Part shown: piece by piece, positions 7,676 to 17,025 of the stretch | Layout: every line of letters begins with the position of its first letter | Numbering within the stretch: the first letter of the stretch is position 1 | NCBI RefSeq assembly: GCF_013359945.1 | Contig: NZ_JABWCS010000208.1 | Coordinates: forward strand, 1 to 64,000 | Source of the DNA: Paenibacillus agri | GTDB lineage: Bacteria; Bacillota; Bacilli; Paenibacillales; Paenibacillaceae | Length of the DNA: 64,000 nucleotides | Reading direction: 5' to 3' | Notes under the pieces: model-generated | The model's input: the letters and a program-made list of their open reading frames with translations, nothing else | Databases searched by the model: none | What the model was told of the DNA's origin: nothing | Program-made: the position numbers and the translations under genes

Positions 7676-9187
7676 TTACAGAACACCTGCCGGTACGGAT
7701 TGAATCTCTTGAGCCTCCGGTTCCTCATTCTCGTCCAGCCACCAGTGGTCATCGCCAAGAAGTTCTGCTGCCGCAGCAGGACCGTGAGAGCCAGCAGCAT
7801 AGCTGTGCAGCGGAAGAACTCCTGCTTCCATCGCTTCTTGGATCGGCTGAACCCATTGCCAGGACAGCTCAACTTCATCCCAATGTGCAAAGAAGGTCGA
7901 GTCGCCACGCAGGGCATCATAGATGAGGTTCTCATAAGATTCCGGAATTTCCGGGTTACCGAGCTGATAATTGATGCGGACAGGTTCCAGCTTGCCGGTA
8001 CGAAGCGGATCTTTAGTGTTGAGCTGCAGAGTAATCGCTTCATTCGGACTGATATCAATAATCAGCAGGTTAGGGTCAGTGTTCCCTTTATTCAGATTGT
8101 TATAATCATTAAGTGGTTCTTTGAATTCAATGACAATTCGCGTGGACTTCTCTTTCATCCGCTTCCCGGTCCGAATATATATCGGAACTTCATTCCACAT
8201 CGGATCTTCAATCCAAAGGCGGGCAGCAATGTAGGTCTCGTTCCGCGAGCTGGAGTCGATTCCCGGTTCGTCCAAATAGCCTGGCACTGGATTGCCCTTA
8301 ATTTCTCCGGCTGCATATTGTCCCAGCACGACATCACGTGTAAGATCGTCTTTTATCAACGGGCGGAGCGATTCCATTACATACCGCTTCTTGTTGCTGA
8401 CATCTTCTGGTGTGCTGCCTTTAGGAAGCTGCATGGCTGTCATCATCAACAACTGGAGCATATGATTCTGGAACATGTCCCGCAGCGCGCCGGACTTGTC
8501 GTAGTAACCAGCACGTTCCTCTACCCCAACTGTTTCGCTCGCTGTAATTTGCACATTGGCGATATAACGGTTTTTCCAAAGCGCTCTCAGCACTGGATTG
8601 GAATATTTGAGCACTTCCAGATTCTGCACCATTGGCTTGCCCAGGAAGTGGTCAATACGGAAGATTTCTTCTTCTTTGAACGCAGCCGAAAGGCTCTCAT
8701 TCAGCACTCTCGCCGACGCCAGATCCGTACCGAACGGTTTTTCAATCACCAGGCGCTTCCAGCCTTTCGTGGAACCAAGACCGCTGGAATTGATGTTGGC
8801 TGCAATTTCACCGAAGAATTCAGGACCGACAGACAGGTAGAACATTCGGTTCTCAGGAATCCCCAGATCTTCTTCTCTAGCCTTGACATGTCCCAGCAGC
8901 TTCACATAGTCTTCCGGACGACCCACGTCCAGCACCGTATATTCAAACGCCTGAATGAATGTCCGCAATTTTTCAGAATCTTCCGCCGGTTTTCTGGAGA
9001 AGGTTTGAAGGGAATTCAGAACCTGCGCCTGAAACGCTTCATTTGACAGTTCCCGTCTGCCGAGTCCGATTACGGATAAAGGTGTCGATATTTTACCATC
9101 TAAGAACAGGTTATATAAAGCGGGATAAATTTTCCGTTTTGCCAAATCTCCGGTAGCGCCAAATAACACAAAAGTTGATGATTCCAC
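7676..9187 (-). CDS. zwf: Glucose-6-phosphate 1-dehydrogenase
   Basis: A 503-residue cytosolic enzyme oxidising glucose 6-phosphate to 6-phosphogluconolactone with NADP. The coenzyme motif GATGDLAKRK is at residues 10-19, the EKPFG lysine is Lys150, and the active-site signature RIDHFLGK (177-184) carries the catalytic His180. The usual RIDHYLGKE is slightly changed. Its length matches the family (about 490 residues). It starts at GTG behind AGGAGG with a 7-base spacer. A clear SigA-type promoter lies upstream, divergent from an HxlR regulator, and gnd lies downstream. Confidence 0.97.
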   Translation of the reverse strand: MESSTFVLFGATGDLAKRKIYPALYNLFLDGKISTPLSVIGLGRRELSNEAFQAQVLNSLQTFSRKPAEDSEKLRTFIQAFEYTVLDVGRPEDYVKLLGHVKAREEDLGIPENRMFYLSVGPEFFGEIAANINSSGLGSTKGWKRLVIEKPFGTDLASARVLNESLSAAFKEEEIFRIDHFLGKPMVQNLEVLKYSNPVLRALWKNRYIANVQITASETVGVEERAGYYDKSGALRDMFQNHMLQLLMMTAMQLPKGSTPEDVSNKKRYVMESLRPLIKDDLTRDVVLGQYAAGEIKGNPVPGYLDEPGIDSSSRNETYIAARLWIEDPMWNEVPIYIRTGKRMKEKSTRIVIEFKEPLNDYNNLNKGNTDPNLLIIDISPNEAITLQLNTKDPLRTGKLEPVRINYQLGNPEIPESYENLIYDALRGDSTFFAHWDEVELSWQWVQPIQEAMEAGVLPLHSYAAGSHGPAAAAELLGDDHWWLDENEEPEAQEIQSVPAGVL

Positions 9188-9258
9188 TTTAATTCCTCCT
9201 GTTGTTAATATATATTTATGAGGTTACTATTAATTACTTCTTAACTTTTATATCACAC

Positions 9259-9287
9259 ATCATACGACGATAATGTCCATTCGTCAA
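9259..9287 (-). promoter_or_regulatory. SigA promoter of zwf
   Basis: Minus strand: -35 TTGACG, 17-base spacer, -10 TATGAT, about 75 bases ahead of the zwf start codon. Confidence 0.8.
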
Positions 9288-9300
9288 CATCATTTCGACA

Positions 9301-9339
9301 TTTACAGAAGGTATTCATTTCACTATACTGTGTTATAGT
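9301..9339 (+). promoter_or_regulatory. Promoter of the HxlR gene with an overlapping inverted repeat
   Basis: TTTACA, 17 bases, TATACT. The -10 lies inside the inverted repeat ACTATA-N6-TATAGT (9322-9339), a likely operator for autoregulation by the HxlR protein encoded just downstream. Confidence 0.7.
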
Positions 9340-9385
9340 AAGAAAGATATTAATGATAACCACAAAAAAAGGATGAAGCCTAATT

Positions 9386-9700
9386 ATGAAAGAACCTCCC
9401 AAGCCATTACATGCCAAAGTCGAAAGTGCTTACCATATCATCGGGAAAAAATGGGTGAACCTGATCATCCATGTACTCATGGAAGGACCGAAACGGTTCA
9501 ACGAGCTGAACGCCATTATTCCCGTCCTCAGCAAACGCATGCTGAATGAACGACTGAAGGAGCTTGAAGAATACGATATTCTAAAGCGCCACGTCATTCC
9601 AGAACGGCCTGTCCGCACAGAATATACGTTGACCGAGAAAGGGAAAGAACTCGGCGATGCTTTATTTCATGTTGAAGCGTGGGGGATGAAGTGGTTTTAA
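9386..9700 (+). CDS. HxlR-family winged-helix transcriptional regulator
   Basis: A 104-residue DNA-binding protein. It has the HxlR pattern: KWVNLIIHVLMEGPKRF (helix 1 and the FNEL segment), a recognition region around LSKRMLNERLKELEEYD, and the wing VRTEYTLTEKGKEL. These proteins usually sense electrophiles, redox stress or small metabolites and bind inverted repeats near the promoters they control. It is divergent from zwf, with the two promoters about 15 bases apart, so cross-regulation of zwf is possible but not shown. The effector is unknown. Confidence 0.92.
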   Translation: MKEPPKPLHAKVESAYHIIGKKWVNLIIHVLMEGPKRFNELNAIIPVLSKRMLNERLKELEEYDILKRHVIPERPVRTEYTLTEKGKELGDALFHVEAWGMKWF

Positions 9701-9841
9701 GAACAGCCACCTCTCCTTGTCTGAGCATAGTTTGCTTCGCATATCAACTAAGTATAACTCAAACGCAGCTTTGAGCAAAACTTAACAACGCCTAAGAGCA
9801 TATCTAAGAAGAATCTCAGTGCCCACACAGATCCGCAATTC

Positions 9842-9895
9842 AAAAAAAGGCGCCCCATAGCCATTAATGGCTTACGGGACACCTGGCGATTTTTT
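9842..9895. terminator. Bidirectional terminator-like hairpin in the gap between the HxlR gene and the GH76 gene
   Basis: CCCATAGCCATT pairs imperfectly with AATGGCTTACGGG, flanked by A7 on the left and T6 on the right, so it can stop convergent transcripts. The rest of the 320-base gap (9701-10020) shows no gene or other motif that I can support. Confidence 0.65.
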
Positions 9896-10020
9896 ATCAT
9901 TTGACAACGGTGAACGATTCTCTAACTGCCTGAACATCAATTAACAGCCTTGACCTTCATTTAGAACGCTCTTGAATGTTTTAGTAAAACCCTAATGCCT
10001 ATGTTGCTTCATTTTTATTG

Positions 10021-11088
10021 TCACCCGCATTTCTCCTGTACTACCGCTGCTGCTTCCAGCAGCATCAGTCCACTGAGCTGAACGCTCAACTGAACCGGCA
10101 GTTCCGGTGCTTTTTCCCATGACGGACTGCATAAGCCCAGTTGTTTGTTCAGACCAGACTCCCATAGCCGCCCGGCATTTCGGAGAATGATCTCTCGTAC
10201 CTGCTCCTGCTCCGGAATTTGACGGTACAACTGTACCCAATATCGAATTAGAATCCCTTTGAACAACCCCGTGTCATCTATGCCCTCATCAGGCAGCATC
10301 CGTGTATCCGCATCACAAAGCCGCCCGATACAAGCTTCTGAAGTACGGCGCGCGTCCGCCGCATATTTACTGTTACCCGTGTTAAGATACAGTTCAAGTG
10401 CAGCGCCCAGGAACACCCCCTGACAATAGGTGAATTCCCAGTCGTAATCAATTTCTCCATCACCCTGCCTGTTAATTCCATCCCAGACAAAGCCGGTAGC
10501 CGGGTCTACCAGATGGGCTTTGTTCCACTCATAGATGCGCTCCGCCCAGTTCAAATCCTTCTCATCCTGAAATAGGCCATATAGACGGGCGGCCAGAATA
10601 GCTGCCGGGGCATTCGCCGGAGTATTCTTATAGTCCCTCTGATCCTTCTTCCAGGCCATCCCGCCGCCAAAATGATCATTCCACGCAGTTTTGATGTCCT
10701 CCCACAGTTCCAGCACCGCAAGCTTATATTCTTCTTCCCCTGTCACCTTGTAAGCCCGCAGCAGCGCAAGCGCCGCCCATTCCATATCGTCATAGTAATT
10801 ATGTGAGTAGGTTCCACCGTTATATGCGCGAAGACTCCGGCTCAATTCTCGAATTCTGTCCGCATACCCTTGGCTGCCGGTTCGTTCCAGCCCGTCTACC
10901 AGCACATCTATAACATGGGCCTGCCACCAATAATAAAAGTTTTCATCAGCCGGGCTATTCTCTTGCGGGTACCATTGGTTCATAATTCCGGTCTCTGCGT
11001 TGTAATAGTTATGAAGCAGCTGCTGCTGGTACCACTCCGCCCGTTCCTTCCAACTGTCCATGTCCACTGTCTGTATCAGGTCTGACAT
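10021..11088 (-). CDS. Glycoside hydrolase family 76 protein (alpha-1,6-mannanase type), second copy
   Basis: A 355-residue (alpha/alpha)6-barrel enzyme. The family's catalytic Asp pair is in YYDDMEW at Asp100-Asp101, and aromatic motifs such as FYYWWQAHVIDVLVDGL match its neighbour. GH76 enzymes cleave alpha-1,6-mannan backbones in an endo fashion. There is no signal peptide, so it should act inside the cell on imported oligosaccharides. I start at ATG behind GATGAGGTG; an in-frame GTG 41 codons upstream (11211) would add a tail with no counterpart in the paralogue. It is the last gene of the mannan operon. Similarity to the preceding GH76 gene implies an old duplication. Confidence 0.9.
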   Translation of the reverse strand: MSDLIQTVDMDSWKERAEWYQQQLLHNYYNAETGIMNQWYPQENSPADENFYYWWQAHVIDVLVDGLERTGSQGYADRIRELSRSLRAYNGGTYSHNYYDDMEWAALALLRAYKVTGEEEYKLAVLELWEDIKTAWNDHFGGGMAWKKDQRDYKNTPANAPAAILAARLYGLFQDEKDLNWAERIYEWNKAHLVDPATGFVWDGINRQGDGEIDYDWEFTYCQGVFLGAALELYLNTGNSKYAADARRTSEACIGRLCDADTRMLPDEGIDDTGLFKGILIRYWVQLYRQIPEQEQVREIILRNAGRLWESGLNKQLGLCSPSWEKAPELPVQLSVQLSGLMLLEAAAVVQEKCG

Positions 11089-11248
11089 CAGCTGCACCTC
11101 ATCTTCTAGTAATAGCGTACCCATGGTTAATCCGATTAGCTTGTTGTTAGTTCGTTGTTCAATGTTCGCTATTAGTCTATCGTTAGACTGTTGATATATC
11201 ATTTCCTTCACATTGTTAGCACTCTATAAAATAACATCTATTGTCCAA

Positions 11249-12304
11249 TTAGCTCCGCGCTCTCTCCAACTCAGCCAACATCTCCAGTAGCTTGATTCCG
11301 CTGAGCTGGGAGCTCAACTGGATGATCTCGCCACCCGCACGGTTCCAGTCCGTGCCGAACAGCGCGCCGTCGCCGGATTTCCCGCGCGCCCAGAGCAAAT
11401 CGCCGTTGGCGCGGAGGAAATCCGCGGCCACGCCAGATCCCGGATCGGCCTTGCACAGCTCGGCCGTGTAGCGGACCAGGATGCCTTTGAACAGCCCGGC
11501 ATCCCCGCCGCCCTCATCCGGCAGGCCGCCATGCCCGGCATCGGCCAGCTCCATCACCGCCGCCTGGAAGGTGCGGCGGGCATCCTCCAGATAACCAGCT
11601 TCGCCCGTTATCCGGTACAGCTCTACGGCTGCGCCGATGTACACCCCTTGGTTGTAGGTGAACTTCCAGTCCTTGTCGATGCCGCCGTCTCCGGCACGGT
11701 TCATGCCATCCCAGACGAAGCCTGTATCTGCATCGACCAGATGCCCTTTTAGCCACGCATAGATCCGCTCGGCCCAGTTCAAGGCTTCGGCATCGCCGAA
11801 TGTTTGATACAGACGTGCCGCAAGAATCACTGCCGGTGCATTAGCAGGCGTATTCTTGTAATCCAGCTGCGATTTCTGCCAAGCAATACCGCCGTCCATA
11901 TGCTCATTCCAACCAGTGAGAATATCCTCCCAAAGGATAAACACCGTTTCTTTATACGCCTCCTGACCCGTAGCCTGATAGGCACGTAACCAAGCCAAGG
12001 CCATCCATTCCATGTCATCATATAACTCATTAGGCCACACACCGCCATTGCGCTTCAGCAGCCCTTGATGCAAAGCGGTTAATCGATCGGCATAGCGGGT
12101 GTCACCGGTACGCAGCAGTCCATCCACAATTACATCTACAGCATGGGCCATCCACCAATAGTGAAAAATCGTGTTGCATTCCCCATTTGGGCAAGGTGTC
12201 TCGATGTTGTACATCCCGATATCATTATTCCAGAATAGCGTATCCAGTGCTTCCTGCGCCTGGTCCGCGCGTTCATCCCATAGCTTAAGCTTCAGTTGGT
12301 TCAT
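11249..12304 (-). CDS. Glycoside hydrolase family 76 protein (alpha-1,6-mannanase type), first copy
   Basis: A 351-residue GH76 protein with the catalytic pair Asp96-Asp97 in LYDDMEW, the motif FHYWWMAHAVDVIVDG, and conserved blocks shared with the downstream copy (YKNTPANAPA, ILAARLYQTF, FVWDGMNR). No signal peptide is visible, so it is predicted to be cytosolic and to work on mannan fragments delivered by the ABC importer encoded upstream. The 3' third is much richer in G+C (GCGGCC-type runs) than the downstream paralogue, which may reflect separate evolution or transfer. It sits about 115 bases behind the permease gene. Confidence 0.92.
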   Translation of the reverse strand: MNQLKLKLWDERADQAQEALDTLFWNNDIGMYNIETPCPNGECNTIFHYWWMAHAVDVIVDGLLRTGDTRYADRLTALHQGLLKRNGGVWPNELYDDMEWMALAWLRAYQATGQEAYKETVFILWEDILTGWNEHMDGGIAWQKSQLDYKNTPANAPAVILAARLYQTFGDAEALNWAERIYAWLKGHLVDADTGFVWDGMNRAGDGGIDKDWKFTYNQGVYIGAAVELYRITGEAGYLEDARRTFQAAVMELADAGHGGLPDEGGGDAGLFKGILVRYTAELCKADPGSGVAADFLRANGDLLWARGKSGDGALFGTDWNRAGGEIIQLSSQLSGIKLLEMLAELERARS

Positions 12305-12420
12305 ATGCTTCTCTCCCTGGTCTCCCGGTTCTTCCCAAGCCGTCCCCGATTCTGGCAGAGCAGCTTAAAGTCCCGTCATTTTGTCTACATTCAGATAATT
12401 ACCGTGTTGAAGTCGAGCAG

Positions 12421-13308
12421 TTAACCCTTAATACCGCTGAAGGCAATTCCCTGCACAAAATAACGCTGCAACGCCAGGAACAACACGAGTATCGGTAAAA
12501 TTGCCACGAGTGCCCCGGCCATCATTGGCCCATAATCGGTCTGGAAATTATATGAGAATGCTTGCAGCCCCATCTGGATGGTCGCTTTATCAGGATCATT
12601 CAGTACGATCATCGGCCACAAGAAGCTGTTCCAGCCTGCCTGAAAAGTAAAGATACTCAGGGTAGCCAGCGCTGGCTTCGTCAGCGGCAGATAGATGCGC
12701 CAGAAGATCATAAATTCCCCGCAGCCTTCAATCCGGGCCATCTCCATCATGTCGCTCGGAAGGGTCAGGAAGAACTGTCGCATAAAGAATACCGCGAAGG
12801 TCCCTGATGCACCCGGCAAAATAATGCCCCAGAAGGAATTCATCAGCCCCATACCCCCGCTGCCAAAAATATCATTGCCGCCGATAAGCGGGATATGGCG
12901 CATAACATAGACCGTCGGAATCATAGTGACGATGCCCGGAATCATCATGGCTGCCAGCAGGACACGGAAAATCGGCTTGTTCAGTTTGAACTTCAGTTTC
13001 GCAAAGGCATAGCCGCTAATCGATCCGAAGAACAAGTTGGCCAGTACACCCGATACCGCCAGCACCAGTGAGTTCCAGAAGTACAGACCGAACGGTACGG
13101 TCGTGAACGCTTTACGGTAATGCTCGAATGTCAGTTGTGACGGAAACCACTTGATTGGCATCGCGAAGATTTCTTCATCCGGCTTCAGCGATGTCAGCAC
13201 GCTCCAGTAAAATGGCAGGAACATGACAAGCGCTATAACGATGCATAAGATATAATAAAATGTTTTGCCTAAACCCCGCTTCAGCGCGGAATTGCTGCTG
13301 GTATCCAT
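12421..13308 (-). CDS. Carbohydrate ABC transporter permease, MalG type
   Basis: A 295-residue inner-membrane permease with six predicted helices and the cytoplasmic EAA loop MARIEGCGEFMIFWRIYLP..KPAL that contacts the ATPase. An N-terminal helix is followed by the MFLPFYWSVLTSLKP segment typical of MalG/AraQ proteins. I choose ATG at 13308 because GAAGGGGG lies 9-10 bases upstream; an earlier ATG lacks a ribosome site. It partners with the upstream MalF-type permease and the binding protein to import a sugar. No ATPase gene is present, so a shared MsmX-like ATPase is inferred. Confidence 0.93.
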   Translation of the reverse strand: MDTSSNSALKRGLGKTFYYILCIVIALVMFLPFYWSVLTSLKPDEEIFAMPIKWFPSQLTFEHYRKAFTTVPFGLYFWNSLVLAVSGVLANLFFGSISGYAFAKLKFKLNKPIFRVLLAAMMIPGIVTMIPTVYVMRHIPLIGGNDIFGSGGMGLMNSFWGIILPGASGTFAVFFMRQFFLTLPSDMMEMARIEGCGEFMIFWRIYLPLTKPALATLSIFTFQAGWNSFLWPMIVLNDPDKATIQMGLQAFSYNFQTDYGPMMAGALVAILPILVLFLALQRYFVQGIAFSGIKG

Positions 13309-13339
13309 TCCTTTGAGCCCCCTTCTGCTTGGCATGCGT

Positions 13340-14227
13340 CTATACGATCGGGTCTTCCGCTTTCGATATCCGCATATTGATCAGCGAAAAGATGAGAATC
13401 GCCATCGCGAGTACAAATGCCTGCGCGGACGCATAGCCCATTTGAAGCTGATTGAAGCCCTGCTGATAGATTAAATAGACAGGCGTCTTGGTCATGTTGG
13501 CCGGACCACCCTGTGTAAGTACGAAAGCCTGGTCGAACAGCTGGAGCGCACCGATGATCGACATCGTGCTGACCAGAAAGGTTGTCGGCCGAAGCTGCGG
13601 CCACGTAATGTACCGGAAGCAATCGAACTTGTTCGCGCCGTCCAGCCGCGCCGATTCATAGAGATAATCGGGAACACCCTGCAAGCCAGCCAGGTAAATG
13701 ATCATATTGGAACCGACGGATTGCCACAGTGTAAGCATAATAATCGACAACATCGCTGTGCGCGTCTCCGACAGCCAGGCCGGGCCTGTAATCCCTACAT
13801 AAGAGAGCAGCCCATTCACAGCTCCGAATTCGGGATGCAGCAGCCAAATCCAAACGGTAGCCGCAGCTACGGCAGAGGTTAGTGTCGGCAGATAGTTAAG
13901 CGTCCGGAACAGCTTGACCCCGCGCCATGCCCGGCTGAGCAGAACTGCCAGCAGCACCGAGATTAGGATATTTAATGGAACGAATACTACCGCATACAGA
14001 AACACGTTCCGAAAAGTTTTCCACAGCAGATCATCCTCGGCCAGACGCCGATAGTTATCGAATCCAATCCAATCATTTCGACTGAGCACATCGTAATTCG
14101 TAAAGCTTAAATATAAGGCCATAACAACGGGGATGACCGTAAATACTACAAACAGCAGCACTGTCGGCGTAATAAACAAATATGCTGTTCTCGCCTGATG
14201 CCTTTCAATCCTTCTGACGGATGTCAC
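13340..14227 (-). CDS. Carbohydrate ABC transporter permease, MalF type
   Basis: A 295-residue permease with six predicted helices. The EAA loop YLYESARLDGANKFDCFRYI is followed by TWPQLRP. The start is taken as GTG (VTSVRRIERHQ) with GAGGGGG 8 bases upstream; an in-frame ATG eight codons earlier overlaps that ribosome site. It is 56 bases behind the binding protein gene and 31 bases ahead of its MalG partner, so the three are one transcription unit. Confidence 0.92.
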   Translation of the reverse strand: MTSVRRIERHQARTAYLFITPTVLLFVVFTVIPVVMALYLSFTNYDVLSRNDWIGFDNYRRLAEDDLLWKTFRNVFLYAVVFVPLNILISVLLAVLLSRAWRGVKLFRTLNYLPTLTSAVAAATVWIWLLHPEFGAVNGLLSYVGITGPAWLSETRTAMLSIIMLTLWQSVGSNMIIYLAGLQGVPDYLYESARLDGANKFDCFRYITWPQLRPTTFLVSTMSIIGALQLFDQAFVLTQGGPANMTKTPVYLIYQQGFNQLQMGYASAQAFVLAMAILIFSLINMRISKAEDPIV

Positions 14228-14282
14228 TTGGGTTCCCCCTCTATATTCCATTCAGTAATTTTCCATATTGCTTTCCTTCGTT

Positions 14283-15584
14283 TTACTTCACAACCTCGTT
14301 GTCCTTGAGCATTTTATCGCCCTGTTCCTGTGCTTTCTTCAGCGTATCCTCAATGCTCTGCTTGTTCTGCTGATTAAGCTGGAGGTTCGGTGAGAGTGCA
14401 TCAGTCTCCATAACCGAGTAGCCAGGGTGGGTTGGGCGAATCTTCGCGAATTCCAGCGTATCCATGAATGGCTTCCACTTCGGATCATCTTTGAAGAACG
14501 GATCTTCCAGCGATGGCTTGAAGCCCGGCAAATTCAGACTGGTCTTCGCCCAAAGAAGTGCATTGTCCTTGTTCGCTGTCCACCATTTGATGAACTCCCA
14601 TGCCTCATCCTTGTGCTTGGAGCCTTCAGGGATCACGAGGCCAAATCCGCCCATAACGCTGCCCTTATCGCCACTTGGTCCTGCTGGTGGGGGTACGATG
14701 CCATAATCCAGGTCTTTGCCGTATTTATTGTAGGTGCTTAGCATCCAAGGACCGGAATACAGCATAGCAACCTTTCCTGTGACAAAAGCATCCTGACCTT
14801 CGCCAAGTCCCAATTCGAAGCCGACTTTGTACACTTTATCTTTGTTCATCAGGCGGTCCCAGAACTCCAGCACCTGCTTGCCTTTGTCATTATTAAAGTT
14901 TGTCTTACCATCTTCAGTCAGCATCTGGCCGCCCGCCTGTTGCAGATACATATTGAACAATCCAAGATCGCCCATGGAGAAGCCGGCTACTTCCAGCTTG
15001 TCACCCTTCCATTTGGTCAGCTTCGTTGCAGCAGATTCCAGTTCATCCCATGTCGTCGGAGGCTGAAGTCCGGCTTCGGTCAGCAGCTTCTTATTGTAGA
15101 AAAGAGCGCGAGCATCTACTGTGAGCGGCAAGCCGTACAATTTCCCGTCGTTGGTAAGCTCTTTCAGAGATTCACTGTAAAAATCATCTTTGGATATGCC
15201 GTCACGTGCCAGATACTCATCCACAGGATGAAGGACATTCTTGGGCGCATACAGGGAGGTCCGCCAGCGATCCCAGAACAGCACATCCGGTGCACCGCCA
15301 TTGGTGGCTGCGGTCAGGAATTTCGTGATCATATCCTGCTGCAGCACATATTTAACATGAATTTTATCCTGCGATTTATTAAAGGCATCGACCATTGTCT
15401 CGAATTGCTTCTGGCCTTCACCGCCCCAGTCTCCCCAGAAGGTAAGCTCTGTTTTCTTACCGTTGCCTCCGGCATCGCCCTTTCCGGTATCCCCTTTCTC
15501 AGAAGCTCCGTTACTGCCTCCACAGCCTGCCGCTAGAACAGTAACCATACTGAGTGTAACCGCCGTAACCAACCATTTCTTCAT
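14283..15584 (-). CDS. Sugar ABC transporter substrate-binding lipoprotein
   Basis: A 433-residue extracellular binding protein of the family-1 (MalE-like) type. The signal peptide ends in the lipobox LAAGC, giving a lipid-anchored Cys21. The start MKKWLVTAV follows AAAAGGGGATGAG; an upstream in-frame Met adds a non-signal tail and is rejected. Mature-region motifs include LTFWGDWGGEG near the N-terminus and the GLPLTVDARALFYNK hinge segment. From the flanking GH76 and GH125 genes I infer alpha-mannan oligosaccharides as ligand; the sequence alone does not prove it. Confidence 0.93.
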   Translation of the reverse strand: MKKWLVTAVTLSMVTVLAAGCGGSNGASEKGDTGKGDAGGNGKKTELTFWGDWGGEGQKQFETMVDAFNKSQDKIHVKYVLQQDMITKFLTAATNGGAPDVLFWDRWRTSLYAPKNVLHPVDEYLARDGISKDDFYSESLKELTNDGKLYGLPLTVDARALFYNKKLLTEAGLQPPTTWDELESAATKLTKWKGDKLEVAGFSMGDLGLFNMYLQQAGGQMLTEDGKTNFNNDKGKQVLEFWDRLMNKDKVYKVGFELGLGEGQDAFVTGKVAMLYSGPWMLSTYNKYGKDLDYGIVPPPAGPSGDKGSVMGGFGLVIPEGSKHKDEAWEFIKWWTANKDNALLWAKTSLNLPGFKPSLEDPFFKDDPKWKPFMDTLEFAKIRPTHPGYSVMETDALSPNLQLNQQNKQSIEDTLKKAQEQGDKMLKDNEVVK

Positions 15585-15680
15585 ATTCTCATCCCCTTTT
15601 GTTGTGTGATAAAGCTTAAATGAACGACACTGCATTCAACAGACATGTGCAGCGGCAAGACGTTGCATTCGCCTGCCTTC

Positions 15681-16982
15681 TCAGCTTCGCTTAACGGATA
15701 TATCGCAGGTCATTAACAAAAACTCACAGAACATCATGTTGGCCCAAGAGAACCAGGGTCTCGTAAACTGTCCGGGATCATCCACATGAAAACCTTCATG
15801 CATGAAGCCTGTTCCGGCATCAGTACGCTCCAGTAAATCCAGCAGTCCTTTCTGTTCTTCCCGGCTTGTCGCCGTCATCCCCTGAATCGCCAGCGCAATA
15901 TGCCAGATATATCGCTCAGGCGTGTGTGGACTGCCAATACCGGCTGCAGCGCTGCCTTCATAATAATAAGGATTCTCCCTGCTTAGGATCAGCCTGCGGG
16001 TGTTGAGATAGACGGGATCATCGGCTTCTGCATAGCCCAGATAGGGAATGGACAGCAAGCTGGGCACGTTAGCATCATCCATAAGATTCACATTTCCCAA
16101 ACCATCTGCCTCATAGACATACACATCGCCGAACTCCGGATGCTGCACGATTCCATATTCGCGGATGCCCTCATCTATCTGCGCCCTGAGCCTGGAAGCA
16201 GCTGTCTCCATTTCAATATCCCCCAGCACCTCATGGGCAATTTCCTCCACATACCGCAGAGCTACAACTGCGAACATATTGGCTGGTATCAGATAACCGT
16301 ATTCACAGGCATCATCACTGGGGCGAAAGCCTGACCAGGTCATTCCTGTGAAAGCGGTGAGGCTTCCCCGGCCGTCACGGATCAGTGTATCCGTCGGTGG
16401 GCAATTCAAGCGCTGAAACCGATAAGCCGAATCGCTTTCATGATTTTGTTCCCTGCTCCACAATTCCAGTATCCTTCTGACCCCTGTTACAAAATTCGGG
16501 TTGAACTGGGAGGTCCGCCCTGTATTCTTCCATAACAGATAACTCAGCTGAATGGGGTAACATAAGGAGTCAATCTCGTATTTCCTTTCCCATATCCAGG
16601 GATTCATCTTTGTCAGATCGTCCTGATGGCCCTGGCCAGCAGCAGTTTCATTAAAAGCATTGGCATAAGGATCAAGCTGGATATAGGCAAATTGCCGGTC
16701 GATCAGCCCTTGGATCATATCTGCGATTGTCTCATCCTTGGAAGCAAGGATCAGATAAGGCCTAACTTGGGCCGCCGAATCCCGCAGCCACATAGCTGGA
16801 ATATCTCCAGTAATGACAAAGGTGGTACCATCGGGCTTACGTTTGATCGTCGTATTCCATGTGTTCAACAAACACTTCTCAAACATCCCTGCCAGTCTGG
16901 GGCGATCCCCCAGCTTCTCATGTATTGTGGCTATAAGTTCTTTTATGGCCTGCGGAATTTGATTGTTTGAGCTCAGCTTCAT
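15681..16982 (-). CDS. Glycoside hydrolase family 125, exo-alpha-1,6-mannosidase
   Basis: A 433-residue metal-independent exo-alpha-mannosidase of the GH125 (Mug157-like) family. The N-terminal signature GDIPAMWLRDSAAQVRPY lies at residues 59-76, and later blocks such as ETAAGQGHQDDLTKMNPW and TGMTWSGFRPSDD are typical. There is no signal peptide, so it is cytosolic. It would remove terminal alpha-1,6-linked mannose from fragments made by the two GH76 enzymes. It is the first gene of the mannan operon, about 97 bases ahead of the binding protein. A strong promoter with a palindromic operator and a cre-like site lies directly upstream, so expression is probably induced by mannan fragments and repressed by preferred sugars. 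Confidence 0.95.
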   Translation of the reverse strand: MKLSSNNQIPQAIKELIATIHEKLGDRPRLAGMFEKCLLNTWNTTIKRKPDGTTFVITGDIPAMWLRDSAAQVRPYLILASKDETIADMIQGLIDRQFAYIQLDPYANAFNETAAGQGHQDDLTKMNPWIWERKYEIDSLCYPIQLSYLLWKNTGRTSQFNPNFVTGVRRILELWSREQNHESDSAYRFQRLNCPPTDTLIRDGRGSLTAFTGMTWSGFRPSDDACEYGYLIPANMFAVVALRYVEEIAHEVLGDIEMETAASRLRAQIDEGIREYGIVQHPEFGDVYVYEADGLGNVNLMDDANVPSLLSIPYLGYAEADDPVYLNTRRLILSRENPYYYEGSAAAGIGSPHTPERYIWHIALAIQGMTATSREEQKGLLDLLERTDAGTGFMHEGFHVDDPGQFTRPWFSWANMMFCEFLLMTCDISVKRS

Positions 16983-17005
16983 AACCTCCCCATTTTCACT
17001 TTAAT

Positions 17006-17019
17006 ATAAAGCGCTTTCA
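17006..17019 (-). promoter_or_regulatory. cre-like site (CcpA) at the mannan operon
   Basis: Minus strand TGAAAGCGCTTTAT matches the consensus TGWAARCGYTWWCW at 13 of 14 positions. It lies between the -10 and the GH125 start codon, where bound CcpA would block transcription. A functional role is inferred. Confidence 0.65.
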
Positions 17020-17025
17020 CAAATT

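Noticed and set aside
7700..9046. 448-codon plus-strand open frame
   Set aside because: It lies entirely antisense to zwf, which has all catalytic motifs and a good promoter; the translation shows no domain and there is no ribosome site.
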